DNA from: a virus
IMG/VR virus record: IMGVR_UViG_3300033047_000189
Location: 1-20,278 of that record
DNA: 20,278 nt
Direction: 5' to 3' (one strand)
The translations under genes were made by a program, and so were the position numbers. The notes under the pieces were generated by a model. That model saw only the letters and a program-made list of their open reading frames with translations, made no database searches and was not told where the DNA came from. Shown one piece after another: positions 5,880 to 12,701 of the stretch (the first letter of the stretch is position 1; each line of letters opens with the position of its first letter).

Positions 5880-6256
5880 GAGGTACGTTGACATTGACAT
5901 TCAGAACCAAGGCCGAGTGTGCTTATGGTTCAGATTGCCCGAAGTGGATACTGGCGCTTGCTGATGCCTGCGACGCTGCAGGGTTTGTAAAACCCGTCGC
6001 TGCTCGCATAGGATACTCCCACAGTGCAGTGAGCGCAGTAATTAACCGTTCCTATACGGGTCGCACGGAACGCGTCGAGGAGGCCGTAGTATCCTGTCTC
6101 ATGAGCGGCAAAGTCCAATGCCCGGTATTAAGTGAGATTACATCGGAGCGCTGCCACAATATTCAGAGCCGCAAGACGCTGCGAGCAACCGACCCGTCTG
6201 CAGTGAAGCTCTGGCGGGCCTGTAATAGCACCTGCCCAAATAAGCGGGGCGGCTAA
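5876..6256 (+). CDS. HTH protein with cysteine-rich C terminus, putative regulator
   Basis: 126 residues. A helix-turn-helix is apparent at about 37-62 (KPVAARIGYSHSAVSAVINRSYTGRTERVEE). The C-terminal half has four spaced cysteines, in VQCPVLSEI, ERCHNIQ, WRACNST and STCPN, which could bind zinc or another metal. Proteins with this combination, including the CPVL.EI and C-H pattern, are common in the early region of Mu-like prophages and are usually called transcriptional regulators. A further Cys pair, CAYGSDC, lies near the N terminus. It overlaps its neighbours by ATGA and TAATG. Specific targets are unknown. Confidence 0.75.
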   Translation: MRGTLTLTFRTKAECAYGSDCPKWILALADACDAAGFVKPVAARIGYSHSAVSAVINRSYTGRTERVEEAVVSCLMSGKVQCPVLSEITSERCHNIQSRKTLRATDPSAVKLWRACNSTCPNKRGG

Positions 6257-6597
6257 TGGCCATAGATTTAAACAATATCACTGCCTTTGATTATCTTGAG
6301 GCTGCCCGGCGTCTCAATCTGATCATGCGGGCCAAAGCCAAGACGGGAAAGATGACGACGGCATGGTTCATCGACATGACTAAAGCCCAAGCCCGTAACT
6401 TCGAGTTTATCGAGGGTCTACTCACCAATGAAATTGCCGAGCGAAATGATGTCCCCGAGGCATTTATCAAAGAGCTCGACCGTAAGATTGATGCTGAACT
6501 GCAAAAGCAAGACGGCTCCCGCATCAAAACCAGCACGGGAAATCTTGTGCATGTGAACTTTGGCAGACGTCCAAACACAGGAGACCGTGATGAGTAA
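6256..6597 (+). CDS. Hypothetical early protein
   Basis: 113 residues, predicted mostly helical, soluble, without recognisable motifs (FDYLEAARRLNLIMRAKAKTGK near the start). The ATG overlaps the preceding stop as TAATG, and the stop overlaps the next gene. Such overlaps support it as a genuine member of the operon. Function unknown. Confidence 0.7.
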   Translation: MAIDLNNITAFDYLEAARRLNLIMRAKAKTGKMTTAWFIDMTKAQARNFEFIEGLLTNEIAERNDVPEAFIKELDRKIDAELQKQDGSRIKTSTGNLVHVNFGRRPNTGDRDE

Positions 6598-6943
6598 GAA
6601 AGTCACAGTAGACGGACTTGAAGGTGAATGGCGGCTTGTTGTTGACATTAATACTACTGACCAGCCTCGGTATTTGGTGGAAAATACAGACAATGGAATG
6701 CTGCTAATCACCGAAATTTTGAACGGCGATTACAGTCGCGTTGCCGGGCCGTTCACAGCCCAAGAGGCATTTCAGGGAGCTGTGGACATATTGTCTGGCC
6801 GCACTCCACTCGGCAGCGTCACAGCGGCCATGCAATCAATTGCCGCTGGTTTGATGTGGTTTCTCGCTGACTACGACCTCAATCAACAAAAAAAATTAAA
6901 AACCAAACCAAAAATTAGGAAAAAACATGACCAAAAAACATAA
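6590..6943 (+). CDS. Hypothetical early protein
   Basis: 117 residues from the ATG at 6590, chosen because ACAGGAGA lies upstream; an in-frame upstream start would run further into the previous gene. The C terminus is a strongly basic tail (QQKKLKTKPKIRKKHDQKT) following a hydrophobic amphipathic stretch (AAMQSIAAGLMWFLADYDL). It overlaps the start of the Gam gene by 17 bases. No domain is recognised. Confidence 0.65.
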   Translation: MSKKVTVDGLEGEWRLVVDINTTDQPRYLVENTDNGMLLITEILNGDYSRVAGPFTAQEAFQGAVDILSGRTPLGSVTAAMQSIAAGLMWFLADYDLNQQKKLKTKPKIRKKHDQKT

Positions 6944-7487
6944 AATCACAGTGACGGTACCACAGTCATCCGCAGAGGCTGAAGCCGCTTTACGCGCACT
7001 TGGTAAGGCACGTATTGCCGTTGAGGAAATTGATACGCAGCTAAAGGCGGACAGCCAAAAGCTTAAGCAAGATGCAGGCGATGCAGCCGCACCATTTGCT
7101 ACGGATATTGAGAAACTTGAAGCGGGTCTGACCTCATATGCTGAAGCGCACAGGTCTGCACTGACAAATAAAAATAAAAGCAAAACTGGCAAGATGGTCG
7201 CTGGTTATTTTGAATGGCGGAACTTGCCTGACAAAGTTTCGACCAAAGGTGTACCCGATATTATCGCGGCGATTAAAGCTGTCCTTGCAGAGCTTCGCGG
7301 GGCCAAGGTCAAAGCTGATATCGAGAAGCGAGAAAAATTACAGCAGTTTGTAAATGTCAGTTTGTCACTCAACAAACCAGCCATGCTTGCTGAACCGGTT
7401 CTGGCCAAAAGTTTTGACGGCGTCACTATCGGCAGTGACGGCGAGCGGCTTGAAATCCATATCCACGAAAACTCACTCAAAGATTAA
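6927..7487 (+). CDS. gam: Gam, host-nuclease inhibitor
   Basis: 186 residues. It matches Mu Gam in length and layout: a long N-terminal coiled coil (residues 12-75), then the conserved centre KTGKMVAGYFEWRNLPDKVSTKG, and a C-terminal helical/beta part ending in GERLEIHIHE. Gam is a Ku-like dimer that binds free double-stranded ends and shields linear phage DNA from RecBCD-type exonucleases. It sits at the usual place after the A-B genes and their accessory cluster. The stop is followed directly by the next small gene. Assignment is firm on sequence pattern. Confidence 0.92.
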   Translation: MTKKHKITVTVPQSSAEAEAALRALGKARIAVEEIDTQLKADSQKLKQDAGDAAAPFATDIEKLEAGLTSYAEAHRSALTNKNKSKTGKMVAGYFEWRNLPDKVSTKGVPDIIAAIKAVLAELRGAKVKADIEKREKLQQFVNVSLSLNKPAMLAEPVLAKSFDGVTIGSDGERLEIHIHENSLKD

Positions 7488-7489
7488 CT

Positions 7490-7798
7490 ATGGCGGCTTT
7501 CCCTCAACCAGACATGCCTGACCAAAGAGGTTGGGATGATGTGCACAAAAAAGTCGCGGCCAATGATGCCAAGCGACGCGCAAAGGCTCTGGTTGGGGCT
7601 GCTCGCTGCCGGGACTTGAGAGCATTGAGAATTAAGAAAAAAGAAGTTCCGGCGTATTCTGTCGTGGTTTCCGTAACCAGAGGCACGAGAGGTCGCAAGC
7701 GCGATGTCGCATGTGTTTTGACATTCATTCACCACGCAGCCGCCAAGAGTTTTGTTCACGAAGCCCAAAAAATAAGAGCCGCAAGATGTTCCACATAA
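7490..7798 (+). CDS. Hypothetical basic early protein
   Basis: 102 residues, starting two bases after the gam stop. Rich in Lys and Arg (AKRRAKALVGAARCRDLRALRIKKKE), with a beta-like middle (YSVVVSVTRGTRGRKRDVACVLTFIHH). No family is recognised. The upstream ribosome site is weak, so coupling with gam is likely. Confidence 0.6.
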   Translation: MAAFPQPDMPDQRGWDDVHKKVAANDAKRRAKALVGAARCRDLRALRIKKKEVPAYSVVVSVTRGTRGRKRDVACVLTFIHHAAAKSFVHEAQKIRAARCST

Positions 7799-7813
7799 AC
7801 AAGGATTTTTAAG

Positions 7814-8086
7814 ATGACGTACAAACCTCGCATGCCACATGCTGACGAACCGTTCTTTCTAGTGCTTGGTCGCGACGAGAAAGCGGCCTGCATAGCACGG
7901 CTCTATGGCTATTTAGAAATGGGTCAAATCGACATGGCCAAGCGTGAGCTCGATTCAGCCATATCCGTTGTCAACCAAAATGCGCCAAAACCGCCGCATC
8001 ACCCAAAAGTCAGGTCGTGTTTTAACACAGCCGATCAACTGGACGAATATTATCGTGGCCAAGCTATGAAACAGGTGATTGGTTAA
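7814..8086 (+). CDS. Hypothetical early protein
   Basis: 90 residues with a good AAGGA ribosome site. The opening HADEPFFLVLGRDEKAACIARLYGYLE resembles a short family (DEP.F.L..RD..A....RLW) that recurs in early regions of Mu-like prophages, without known function. The stop overlaps the methyltransferase start (TAATG), so the two are probably translated together. Confidence 0.7.
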   Translation: MTYKPRMPHADEPFFLVLGRDEKAACIARLYGYLEMGQIDMAKRELDSAISVVNQNAPKPPHHPKVRSCFNTADQLDEYYRGQAMKQVIG

Positions 8087-8769
8087 TGCCCCGCTCTTCA
8101 AACCGCTCCGCTGCCGTTGTCCAGCAACGCACCATGCCTCATGATAGCTTGGATTTTTTCCCAACACCGCCGTGGGCAACACGGGCGCTGTTCTTCGCAC
8201 TCAAACTGAACAGTTTTAAGTTTGACAACAAATCGGTGTGGGAACCGGGCTGTGGACGTGGTGATATGAGCCGAGTTTTACACGATTATTTTGACGAGGT
8301 TTATTCCAGCGACATTCACGATTATGGTTACGGCGATGTGCAGGACTTCCTATTCAACGGTGTTGATTATGATCCAACCTGCATTGTCGCCAATCCACCG
8401 TTTAATTTAGCCCAAGCATTCATTTTTAAGGCACTTGAACGAGCCAGCGATATGGTGGCTATCTTTGCCCGCTCCGCGCTGGCCGAAGGTAAAACCCGTT
8501 ATTTGGAATTATACAATCCCATCCCGCCTGCTTTGATTTTACAATTCACACAACGTGTCAGCTGTGTTCCGGGACGGCTTGACCCGAAGGCCAGTCTGCC
8601 AACCGCATATAGCTGGTATATTTGGCGCAAAGGAAATTTAACTTCCAAAACCCAATTTGCATGGATACCACCGTGCCGCAAAAACTTGGAAATGCCGGGT
8701 GATTATCCAGACCAAGAACAAGTAGAGCCGCCTGAACCTATGCCCATGTTTGCAGAACAGGTCGCCTGA
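8086..8769 (+). CDS. DNA N6-adenine methyltransferase-like protein
   Basis: 227 residues. The SAM-binding motif I is WEPGCGRGD at 52-60, an acidic residue follows in SSDIHDYGYGD as expected for the adenosine-ribose contact, and the catalytic motif IV is NPPF at 103-106. A leading DFFPTPPWATRAL is typical of short phage methyltransferases that lack a separate target-recognition domain. It would methylate adenine or cytosine amino groups in phage DNA; NPPF favours N6-adenine. In Mu, DNA modification is by Mom, a late and chemically different system, so this early enzyme may protect replicating phage DNA from host restriction or adjust transcription. The target sequence cannot be told from sequence alone. 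Confidence 0.85.
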   Translation: MPRSSNRSAAVVQQRTMPHDSLDFFPTPPWATRALFFALKLNSFKFDNKSVWEPGCGRGDMSRVLHDYFDEVYSSDIHDYGYGDVQDFLFNGVDYDPTCIVANPPFNLAQAFIFKALERASDMVAIFARSALAEGKTRYLELYNPIPPALILQFTQRVSCVPGRLDPKASLPTAYSWYIWRKGNLTSKTQFAWIPPCRKNLEMPGDYPDQEQVEPPEPMPMFAEQVA

Positions 8770-8771
8770 CC

Positions 8772-8978
8772 ATGCCAAGGAGCGGAGATCTGTTTGGTGT
8801 TGATACTGACCCCGATGTGATGGCCGCCCGCCAAGAATACGACCGCCGATTTAAGCTGAACAAAACGGCAAGGATTGGCACCAAGATGAAGAGACAGGCT
8901 GAGTTGGAAGTGGCTTGCGACACACTTTTAAAGGCCGAATTGACAGCCGCAAAACGAATAAAGGAAATGATGCAATGA
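8772..8978 (+). CDS. Small hypothetical protein
   Basis: 68 residues, charged and probably helical (DPDVMAARQEYDRRFKLNKTARIGTKMKRQAELE). It starts three bases after the methyltransferase stop and overlaps the next ATG (ATGA). No domain is recognised. Confidence 0.6.
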   Translation: MPRSGDLFGVDTDPDVMAARQEYDRRFKLNKTARIGTKMKRQAELEVACDTLLKAELTAAKRIKEMMQ

Positions 8979-9139
8979 GCACTGAACGCAAGAAAACCCA
9001 GAAACTCAAAGACCTTCGGAAAGAGGCGACATTGCTCCGCGCCAATGCGGCCACCTGCCGTAAGCGCCATCCTGCGGAAGCTGCCCGCAAAGAAAATGAA
9101 GCCCGGAAAATTGAAAAGAAAATAGCGAGAATGACATGA
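8975..9139 (+). CDS. Small basic coiled-coil-like protein
   Basis: 54 residues from the ATG at 8975, preceded by AAGGAA. The whole chain is helical with many lysines and arginines (KKTQKLKDLRKEATLLRANA and ARKENEARKIEKKIARM). It is joined to both neighbours by ATGA overlaps. Function unknown. Confidence 0.6.
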   Translation: MSTERKKTQKLKDLRKEATLLRANAATCRKRHPAEAARKENEARKIEKKIARMT

Positions 9140-9408
9140 GTCAAAATATGTTGATCAACTTTCAAGATACTGGCCAAGATTTTTTAGAATGGATTGTGTC
9201 AGAAAACGGCGAGGTATTAGCTTGTGCCCCATTTCAAGCTTTTCATTGGGTTGGTAGAAAGGTGCTTGCCGCCCATATGGTGGATGGCAATTTGTGTTTG
9301 ATTTTGAATGCTGGTGATGGGGTGGGCGAGTATAACTTAAAACATGCTGTTGCCTCAATAGTTGAGACTGACCGTGTAGATTTTTCTGAACAGGCAGTAG
9401 CATCATGA
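9136..9408 (+). CDS. Hypothetical early protein
   Basis: 90 residues, beta-rich by appearance (FLEWIVSENGEVLACAPFQA, GRKVLAAHMVDGNLCLILNA). Overlaps both neighbours by four bases. No known family; the gene context gives only membership in the early operon. Confidence 0.65.
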   Translation: MSQNMLINFQDTGQDFLEWIVSENGEVLACAPFQAFHWVGRKVLAAHMVDGNLCLILNAGDGVGEYNLKHAVASIVETDRVDFSEQAVAS

Positions 9409-9647
9409 GGGGCGCACAGGTAGTTACTTTCGCTGATGCAACAATCTGTATTGATGGCGAACGGTTTTACGGCCAGCTCACGTTTTGGAAAAAATCGTCT
9501 GAATATTTTTGGTCTTTTGTAGCTGAATATTACCAAAACCGAGAGCTTACTGAAGTGAAACTTAATAGTAGCGCACATGCTACGCAAATACTTGCAGTCA
9601 AAAACGCCGAAAATCTCGGGTTCCAATTAAACGAGGATGAGGCATGA
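9405..9647 (+). CDS. Hypothetical early protein
   Basis: 80 residues. It is aromatic-rich in the centre (FYGQLTFWKKSSEYFWSFVAEYY), with a mixed alpha/beta look and no membrane segment. The start overlaps the previous stop, and the stop overlaps the GemA start. No family is recognised. Confidence 0.65.
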   Translation: MRGAQVVTFADATICIDGERFYGQLTFWKKSSEYFWSFVAEYYQNRELTEVKLNSSAHATQILAVKNAENLGFQLNEDEA

Positions 9648-10090
9648 GCGCCGCAGTCTACCGCCGCCTGTACGGGGCAAAAAAAGAATACGGCGTTCCT
9701 GACGATATTTTCAAAGCTATCCTGCTTGGTCAAGTCGGCAGCGAGAGCGCCAAAGGCATTACGTGGGCTGGAACCGATGCCTGCATAGCAGAGTTTAAAA
9801 AACACAATCCCGGTGCAGCTCTGCGTAAGGAGCAAGGCAAACCGGAACCCAAGCCCAAACCTGATAACTGGCGCAAGCCTGCAACCAGCCGTCATGCCCG
9901 CAAGGTCTATGTACTGTGGGGCATCCTGCGCCGTCACGGCAAAGTAGAGGCGCGGTACCCTGATGCCTATGTCAAGCGTATGACGGATATAGACCGCGCA
10001 GATTTCCTGACACCCGCGAAATCCAACATTGTTATCGAAGGCTTGAAAGACTGGATTGAACGAGAGGGGCTGGTGGGTGAACTTAGGTAG
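9644..10090 (+). CDS. gemA: GemA/gp16-like regulatory protein
   Basis: 148 residues. Recognised by the DUF1018/GemA pattern: RRLYGAKKEYGVPDDIFKAIL near the N terminus, KPATSRHARKVYVLWGILRR in the centre, and a C-terminal segment ending DWIEREGL. In Mu, GemA alters host gene expression and DNA topology and lies before mor, as here. Its coding sequence overlaps the Mor-like gene by 14 bases. Biochemical activity is poorly known even in Mu. Confidence 0.88.
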   Translation: MSAAVYRRLYGAKKEYGVPDDIFKAILLGQVGSESAKGITWAGTDACIAEFKKHNPGAALRKEQGKPEPKPKPDNWRKPATSRHARKVYVLWGILRRHGKVEARYPDAYVKRMTDIDRADFLTPAKSNIVIEGLKDWIEREGLVGELR

Positions 10091-10466
10091 GATTGATAAT
10101 TCCCCAACCATCTTTGACAGATTGGTAGAAGCTGCAGGCGTTGCGGCTGCTGTTGCGCTGTGTAAAAAACGTGGTGGCCGTGAAGTTACAATCCCCCATA
10201 AAGCGCATGGTTCTATTCTTGCCGACATTGTTGGCGTTGATGCTGCTGAAAAAATAAAAGACGAGTTTGGTGTCTGTCGACTGGTTGTACCATTTGGCCC
10301 CTACGGCGGCGCACAAGGTCGCCGCACAATTGCCATAGAGGCTTTGCGCGACGGTGCCAGTGTAAGTCAGGCGGCTTTACAAAGCGGTGTGCATATGCGT
10401 AGTGTTAAGCGGTTTAAGGCTGATCTCGACGGTGCATCACAACACCATCCTGATTTGTTTGATTAA
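10077..10466 (+). CDS. mor: Mor/C-family transcription activator
   Basis: 129 residues from GTG 10077, chosen because GAGAGGGG lies just upstream; an in-frame TTG at 10056 is weaker. The N-terminal half has the dimerisation pattern of the Mor/C family (KKRGGREVTIP), and the C-terminal half has an HTH (RDGASVSQAALQSGVHMRSVKRFKADL). In Mu, Mor activates the middle promoter, and the related C protein then activates late promoters. Only one such gene is visible here, at the end of the early operon and directly before the lysis genes, so it may do both jobs. The dyad GGTGACA-N2-TGTCACC, six bases after its stop and again before the protease gene, is the probable binding site. Confidence 0.88.
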   Translation: MNLGRIDNSPTIFDRLVEAAGVAAAVALCKKRGGREVTIPHKAHGSILADIVGVDAAEKIKDEFGVCRLVVPFGPYGGAQGRRTIAIEALRDGASVSQAALQSGVHMRSVKRFKADLDGASQHHPDLFD

Positions 10467-10471
10467 TACGT

Positions 10472-10515
10472 GGTGACACCTGTCACCGTTTATTACTCTC
10501 AGCTCTTTGTCTAAA
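10472..10515 (+). promoter_or_regulatory. Putative late-promoter module 1 (Plys-like)
   Basis: Dyad GGTGACA-CC-TGTCACC at 10472-10487, then GTTTATT (10488-10494) and TTTGTCTAAA (10506-10515). The same order of elements appears at 17801-17846. It lies between the Mor/C-like gene and the muramidase gene, the place of Mu Plys. The dyad is likely an activator site. TCTAAA is a possible -10, with no good -35, as in activator-dependent promoters. Confidence 0.7.
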
Positions 10516-10553
10516 TCTTGGACACGATCCAAGCACTAGATACAGAGCCGACC

Positions 10554-11447
10554 ATGAAATTATCAGCAGCCGGAATTTCCCTACTCACCACACTTGAGGG
10601 CAAGCGTTCAAAACCATACCTAGACGCCGTAGGGCTGTGGTCAAATGGCATTGGACATTTATACACTAATCAGCTGGTTGGCCGTACTGATGCGCCGTGG
10701 AGTGATGCTAAAATCATGCAGACACTGCGCAATGACCTATATCAGTTCGAAACCACCGTTATGGATGCCTGCTTGAGTGGTGGCTTAAAACCCTCTCAAT
10801 CACAGTTTGACGGCATGGTTCTGCTGGCTTTCAATATCGGTCATAAGGGTTTTACTAATTCCACAGTCCTGCGCCGTTTTCTGAACCGGGACAATGCAGG
10901 CGCGGCCAGTGCGTTTTTATTGTGGAACAAAATCACCATAAACGGCAAAAAGGTTGCCAGTCGTGCGCTGGAAGCTCGGCGTATTGCCGAGAGCCGAGTA
11001 TTTTTGCACGGCTATTACGACGCTACACCGTACAACTCCCTTGACGATGACGAGAAACTGAAAGCCTTGATCATTCCAAGAAACACCTATGATCACCCGA
11101 CACAAATTGTCCCGTCTGAAAGTGAAGCGAGGCCGGACTTAAATAACAGCCGCACAATGAAAGCGTCTGTATTGGGGCAAGCTGGCTCCGGCTTGGCTGC
11201 TGCATCTGCCACGGCGGGTATCGTCAAGTCTATCGCTGACCAAACCAAGGCAGCAGCCGATAGTGCAGGTGATGCTGTACGCTCGGTTAATGATGCCGCG
11301 CAAGCCACAGGTGATGTTGCTGGCTTGTTATCAAACACATCCTTTTGGATTTATGGGGCTGTCGGCGTGGGTGCGCTGATTGCCATTACTGCATTTATTT
11401 CGGTGCGACGTGCGCGCCGAGATGACTGGCAACGAGGGTGGCGCTGA
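10554..11447 (+). CDS. GH24 muramidase (endolysin) with C-terminal membrane segment
   Basis: 297 residues from the ATG at 10554; an in-frame TTG at 10518 overlaps the late-promoter region and is less likely. Residues 7-36 carry the T4-lysozyme-type active site: Glu15 in LEGKRSKPY, Asp24 in YLDAVG, and Ser30 in WSNGIGH where Thr is usual, with the standard 8- and 5-residue spacing. It cuts peptidoglycan at host lysis. After about residue 165 comes an Ala-rich linker (ATAGIVKSIADQTKAAADSAG), then a membrane helix at about 264-284 and the basic tail RRARRDDWQRGWR. No N-terminal signal or SAR helix is seen, so export could rely on a holin or on the C-terminal helix. First gene of the lysis cassette. 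Confidence 0.88.
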   Translation: MKLSAAGISLLTTLEGKRSKPYLDAVGLWSNGIGHLYTNQLVGRTDAPWSDAKIMQTLRNDLYQFETTVMDACLSGGLKPSQSQFDGMVLLAFNIGHKGFTNSTVLRRFLNRDNAGAASAFLLWNKITINGKKVASRALEARRIAESRVFLHGYYDATPYNSLDDDEKLKALIIPRNTYDHPTQIVPSESEARPDLNNSRTMKASVLGQAGSGLAAASATAGIVKSIADQTKAAADSAGDAVRSVNDAAQATGDVAGLLSNTSFWIYGAVGVGALIAITAFISVRRARRDDWQRGWR

Positions 11448-11743
11448 TGTCTGTGTTGCTCGCTTGGATCGCGGCTCCGTTCAGACGTGTTGGCGGCACC
11501 CTTGTTGCTTGGGGTTTACTTATCGGTGCCTTAATTTTGGCACTCGCAGGCTTCAAGCGCAAAAGTGAACGCAAGGGTCGACGTGAAGAACGGGAAAAAA
11601 ATGAACGTGTCCAATTACGGCAGGCACTTAAAGAAGGAAAGAAGCATGCAAAAATTACTAACGCGATGCACGAAGCCAATGTTGATGGCCCTCATAGTGC
11701 CGACGATGTACTTGAGCGGATGCGTAACGCCGAAGACGACTGA
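11447..11743 (+). CDS. Putative inner-membrane spanin (Rz-like)
   Basis: 98 residues from the ATG at 11447, preceded by GAGGG and overlapping the muramidase stop (TGATG). A membrane helix spans about residues 15-36 (GGTLVAWGLLIGALILALAGF), followed by a long, highly charged coiled-coil-like periplasmic part (RKGRREEREKNERVQLRQAL). This is the layout of an i-spanin, which joins an outer-membrane lipoprotein to fuse the membranes at lysis. The lipoprotein gene at 11646 begins inside it in another frame, as Rz1 does in Rz. A small holin-like role cannot be excluded. Confidence 0.72.
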   Translation: MSVLLAWIAAPFRRVGGTLVAWGLLIGALILALAGFKRKSERKGRREEREKNERVQLRQALKEGKKHAKITNAMHEANVDGPHSADDVLERMRNAEDD

Positions 11744-11942
11744 ACCTGTTGTCGTCAAGGAGTTTGTTTGCCCGCCGTTGGAAAAGTGGAGCGCGGAATC
11801 TCAAAGGCGTGCCGCTGAAGACTTGGCGTTTTTGCCGAAGTCTAGCCCGGTCTTTGATTTGTTGGCCTCGGCATATCGCCTGCGCGATGAGGTGCAGGCC
11901 TGCAACGACAACAGCGAAGGTGATGGGGAGCCAACATCATGA
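11646..11942 (+). CDS. Putative outer-membrane spanin lipoprotein (Rz1-like)
   Basis: 98 residues from the ATG at 11646, preceded by AAGGAAAG. An N-terminal lipoprotein signal (KPMLMALIVPTMYLSGC) ends in LSGC, with the lipidated Cys at 26. The mature part, about 72 residues, holds PKTTEPVVVKEFVCPPLEKW and is otherwise helical, with two more cysteines. The first 98 bases overlap the spanin-like gene in a different frame, the hallmark of embedded Rz/Rz1 pairs. It would sit in the inner leaflet of the outer membrane and bind the i-spanin C terminus across the periplasm. Longer than lambda Rz1 (40 mature residues). Confidence 0.75.
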   Translation: MQKLLTRCTKPMLMALIVPTMYLSGCVTPKTTEPVVVKEFVCPPLEKWSAESQRRAAEDLAFLPKSSPVFDLLASAYRLRDEVQACNDNSEGDGEPTS

Positions 11943-12391
11943 TGCCCAATGTCATTATGCAAGCAGCTGAACCATGGCTTGGCTTGGACTGGAAAGTTAT
12001 CGGTATTTTTGTGGGCATTTTACTTGCTGTCATCGGCGGCATGTTGAGCTTGTTGTACAAACTGATCGTCAGCACTTTTTCTGCGCACGTTAAATTGTTT
12101 GAAGAGAAATTGAAATCTACAGCGCAAAAATTTCAAGCAGCCGTTCATAATAATTCAGCCGTCGATAGCTTGCACATGAAACAGATTCAGGCGGACTATA
12201 AACGCATGCAGGAAAAGCATGATGATCTGGAAAAAGACTTCAGAAAACACCTCGCTGATTTACCCCGTGAATTTGTCCAGCGCATTGATTGGATACGTGA
12301 GTTTAACAAGGTCGACGCGAAGCTTGATGCCATTTGGAAGAAAGTATCTGAAACCCGAGAAGACGTTGCAAAAAAAGGAACTGCAAAATGA
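11939..12391 (+). CDS. Membrane-anchored coiled-coil protein of the lysis/head junction
   Basis: 150 residues. One membrane helix at about 18-44 (WKVIGIFVGILLAVIGGMLS) is followed by about 100 residues of heptad-like helix (FEEKLKSTAQKFQAAVHNNS, MKQIQADYKRMQEKHDDLEK). The position, after the lysis genes and before the gp26/27-like genes, matches Mu gp25, a DUF2730 membrane/coiled-coil protein, though the match is by layout and not clear sequence. Overlapping ATGs at 11939 and 11942 leave the start open by one codon. It could help lysis or be unrelated to it. Confidence 0.7.
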   Translation: MMPNVIMQAAEPWLGLDWKVIGIFVGILLAVIGGMLSLLYKLIVSTFSAHVKLFEEKLKSTAQKFQAAVHNNSAVDSLHMKQIQADYKRMQEKHDDLEKDFRKHLADLPREFVQRIDWIREFNKVDAKLDAIWKKVSETREDVAKKGTAK

Positions 12392-12699
12392 GTGAACATT
12401 TACACCTCGCCGACGCTCGGCGTAAAAACATTCGTTGGCGCATTTTGGCGGTTTGCGATTCATCCCGTGATATTAGACTGGATGAACAATTATTACTGCA
12501 GGTGCTGAGTGACACTGACTTAGATGTCTCTCCTGCAGAGCTTCGCAAGGAGACCAGCTTCCTTGAGAAAAAGGGGTTGATCAATATCGATAAAGACAAG
12601 GGTCGCCATTTGTTGGGAATTACAGCATATGGCACGGAGTTTGTTGAGTATGATGCCGCCGCCATTAAGTCGATTGGCCGTCCACAAAAATATTTCTAG
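12388..12699 (+). CDS. Winged-helix phage protein, VpaChn25_0724/gp26-like
   Basis: 103 residues. The pattern RRKNIRWRILAVCDSSRDIRLDEQLLLQVL, then SPAELRKETSFLEKKGLI and LGITAYGTEFV, reads as a winged helix and fits the family placed just before the gp27-like gene in Mu-like prophages. It overlaps the previous stop by four bases. Its biochemical role is not established; a part in packaging or late control is possible. Confidence 0.75.
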   Translation: MSEHLHLADARRKNIRWRILAVCDSSRDIRLDEQLLLQVLSDTDLDVSPAELRKETSFLEKKGLINIDKDKGRHLLGITAYGTEFVEYDAAAIKSIGRPQKYF

Positions 12700-12701
12700 A
12701 T

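Noticed and set aside
10518-10553. TTG start giving a muramidase 12 residues longer
   Set aside because: It overlaps the late-promoter module and adds no conserved sequence; ATG 10554 is the natural start.
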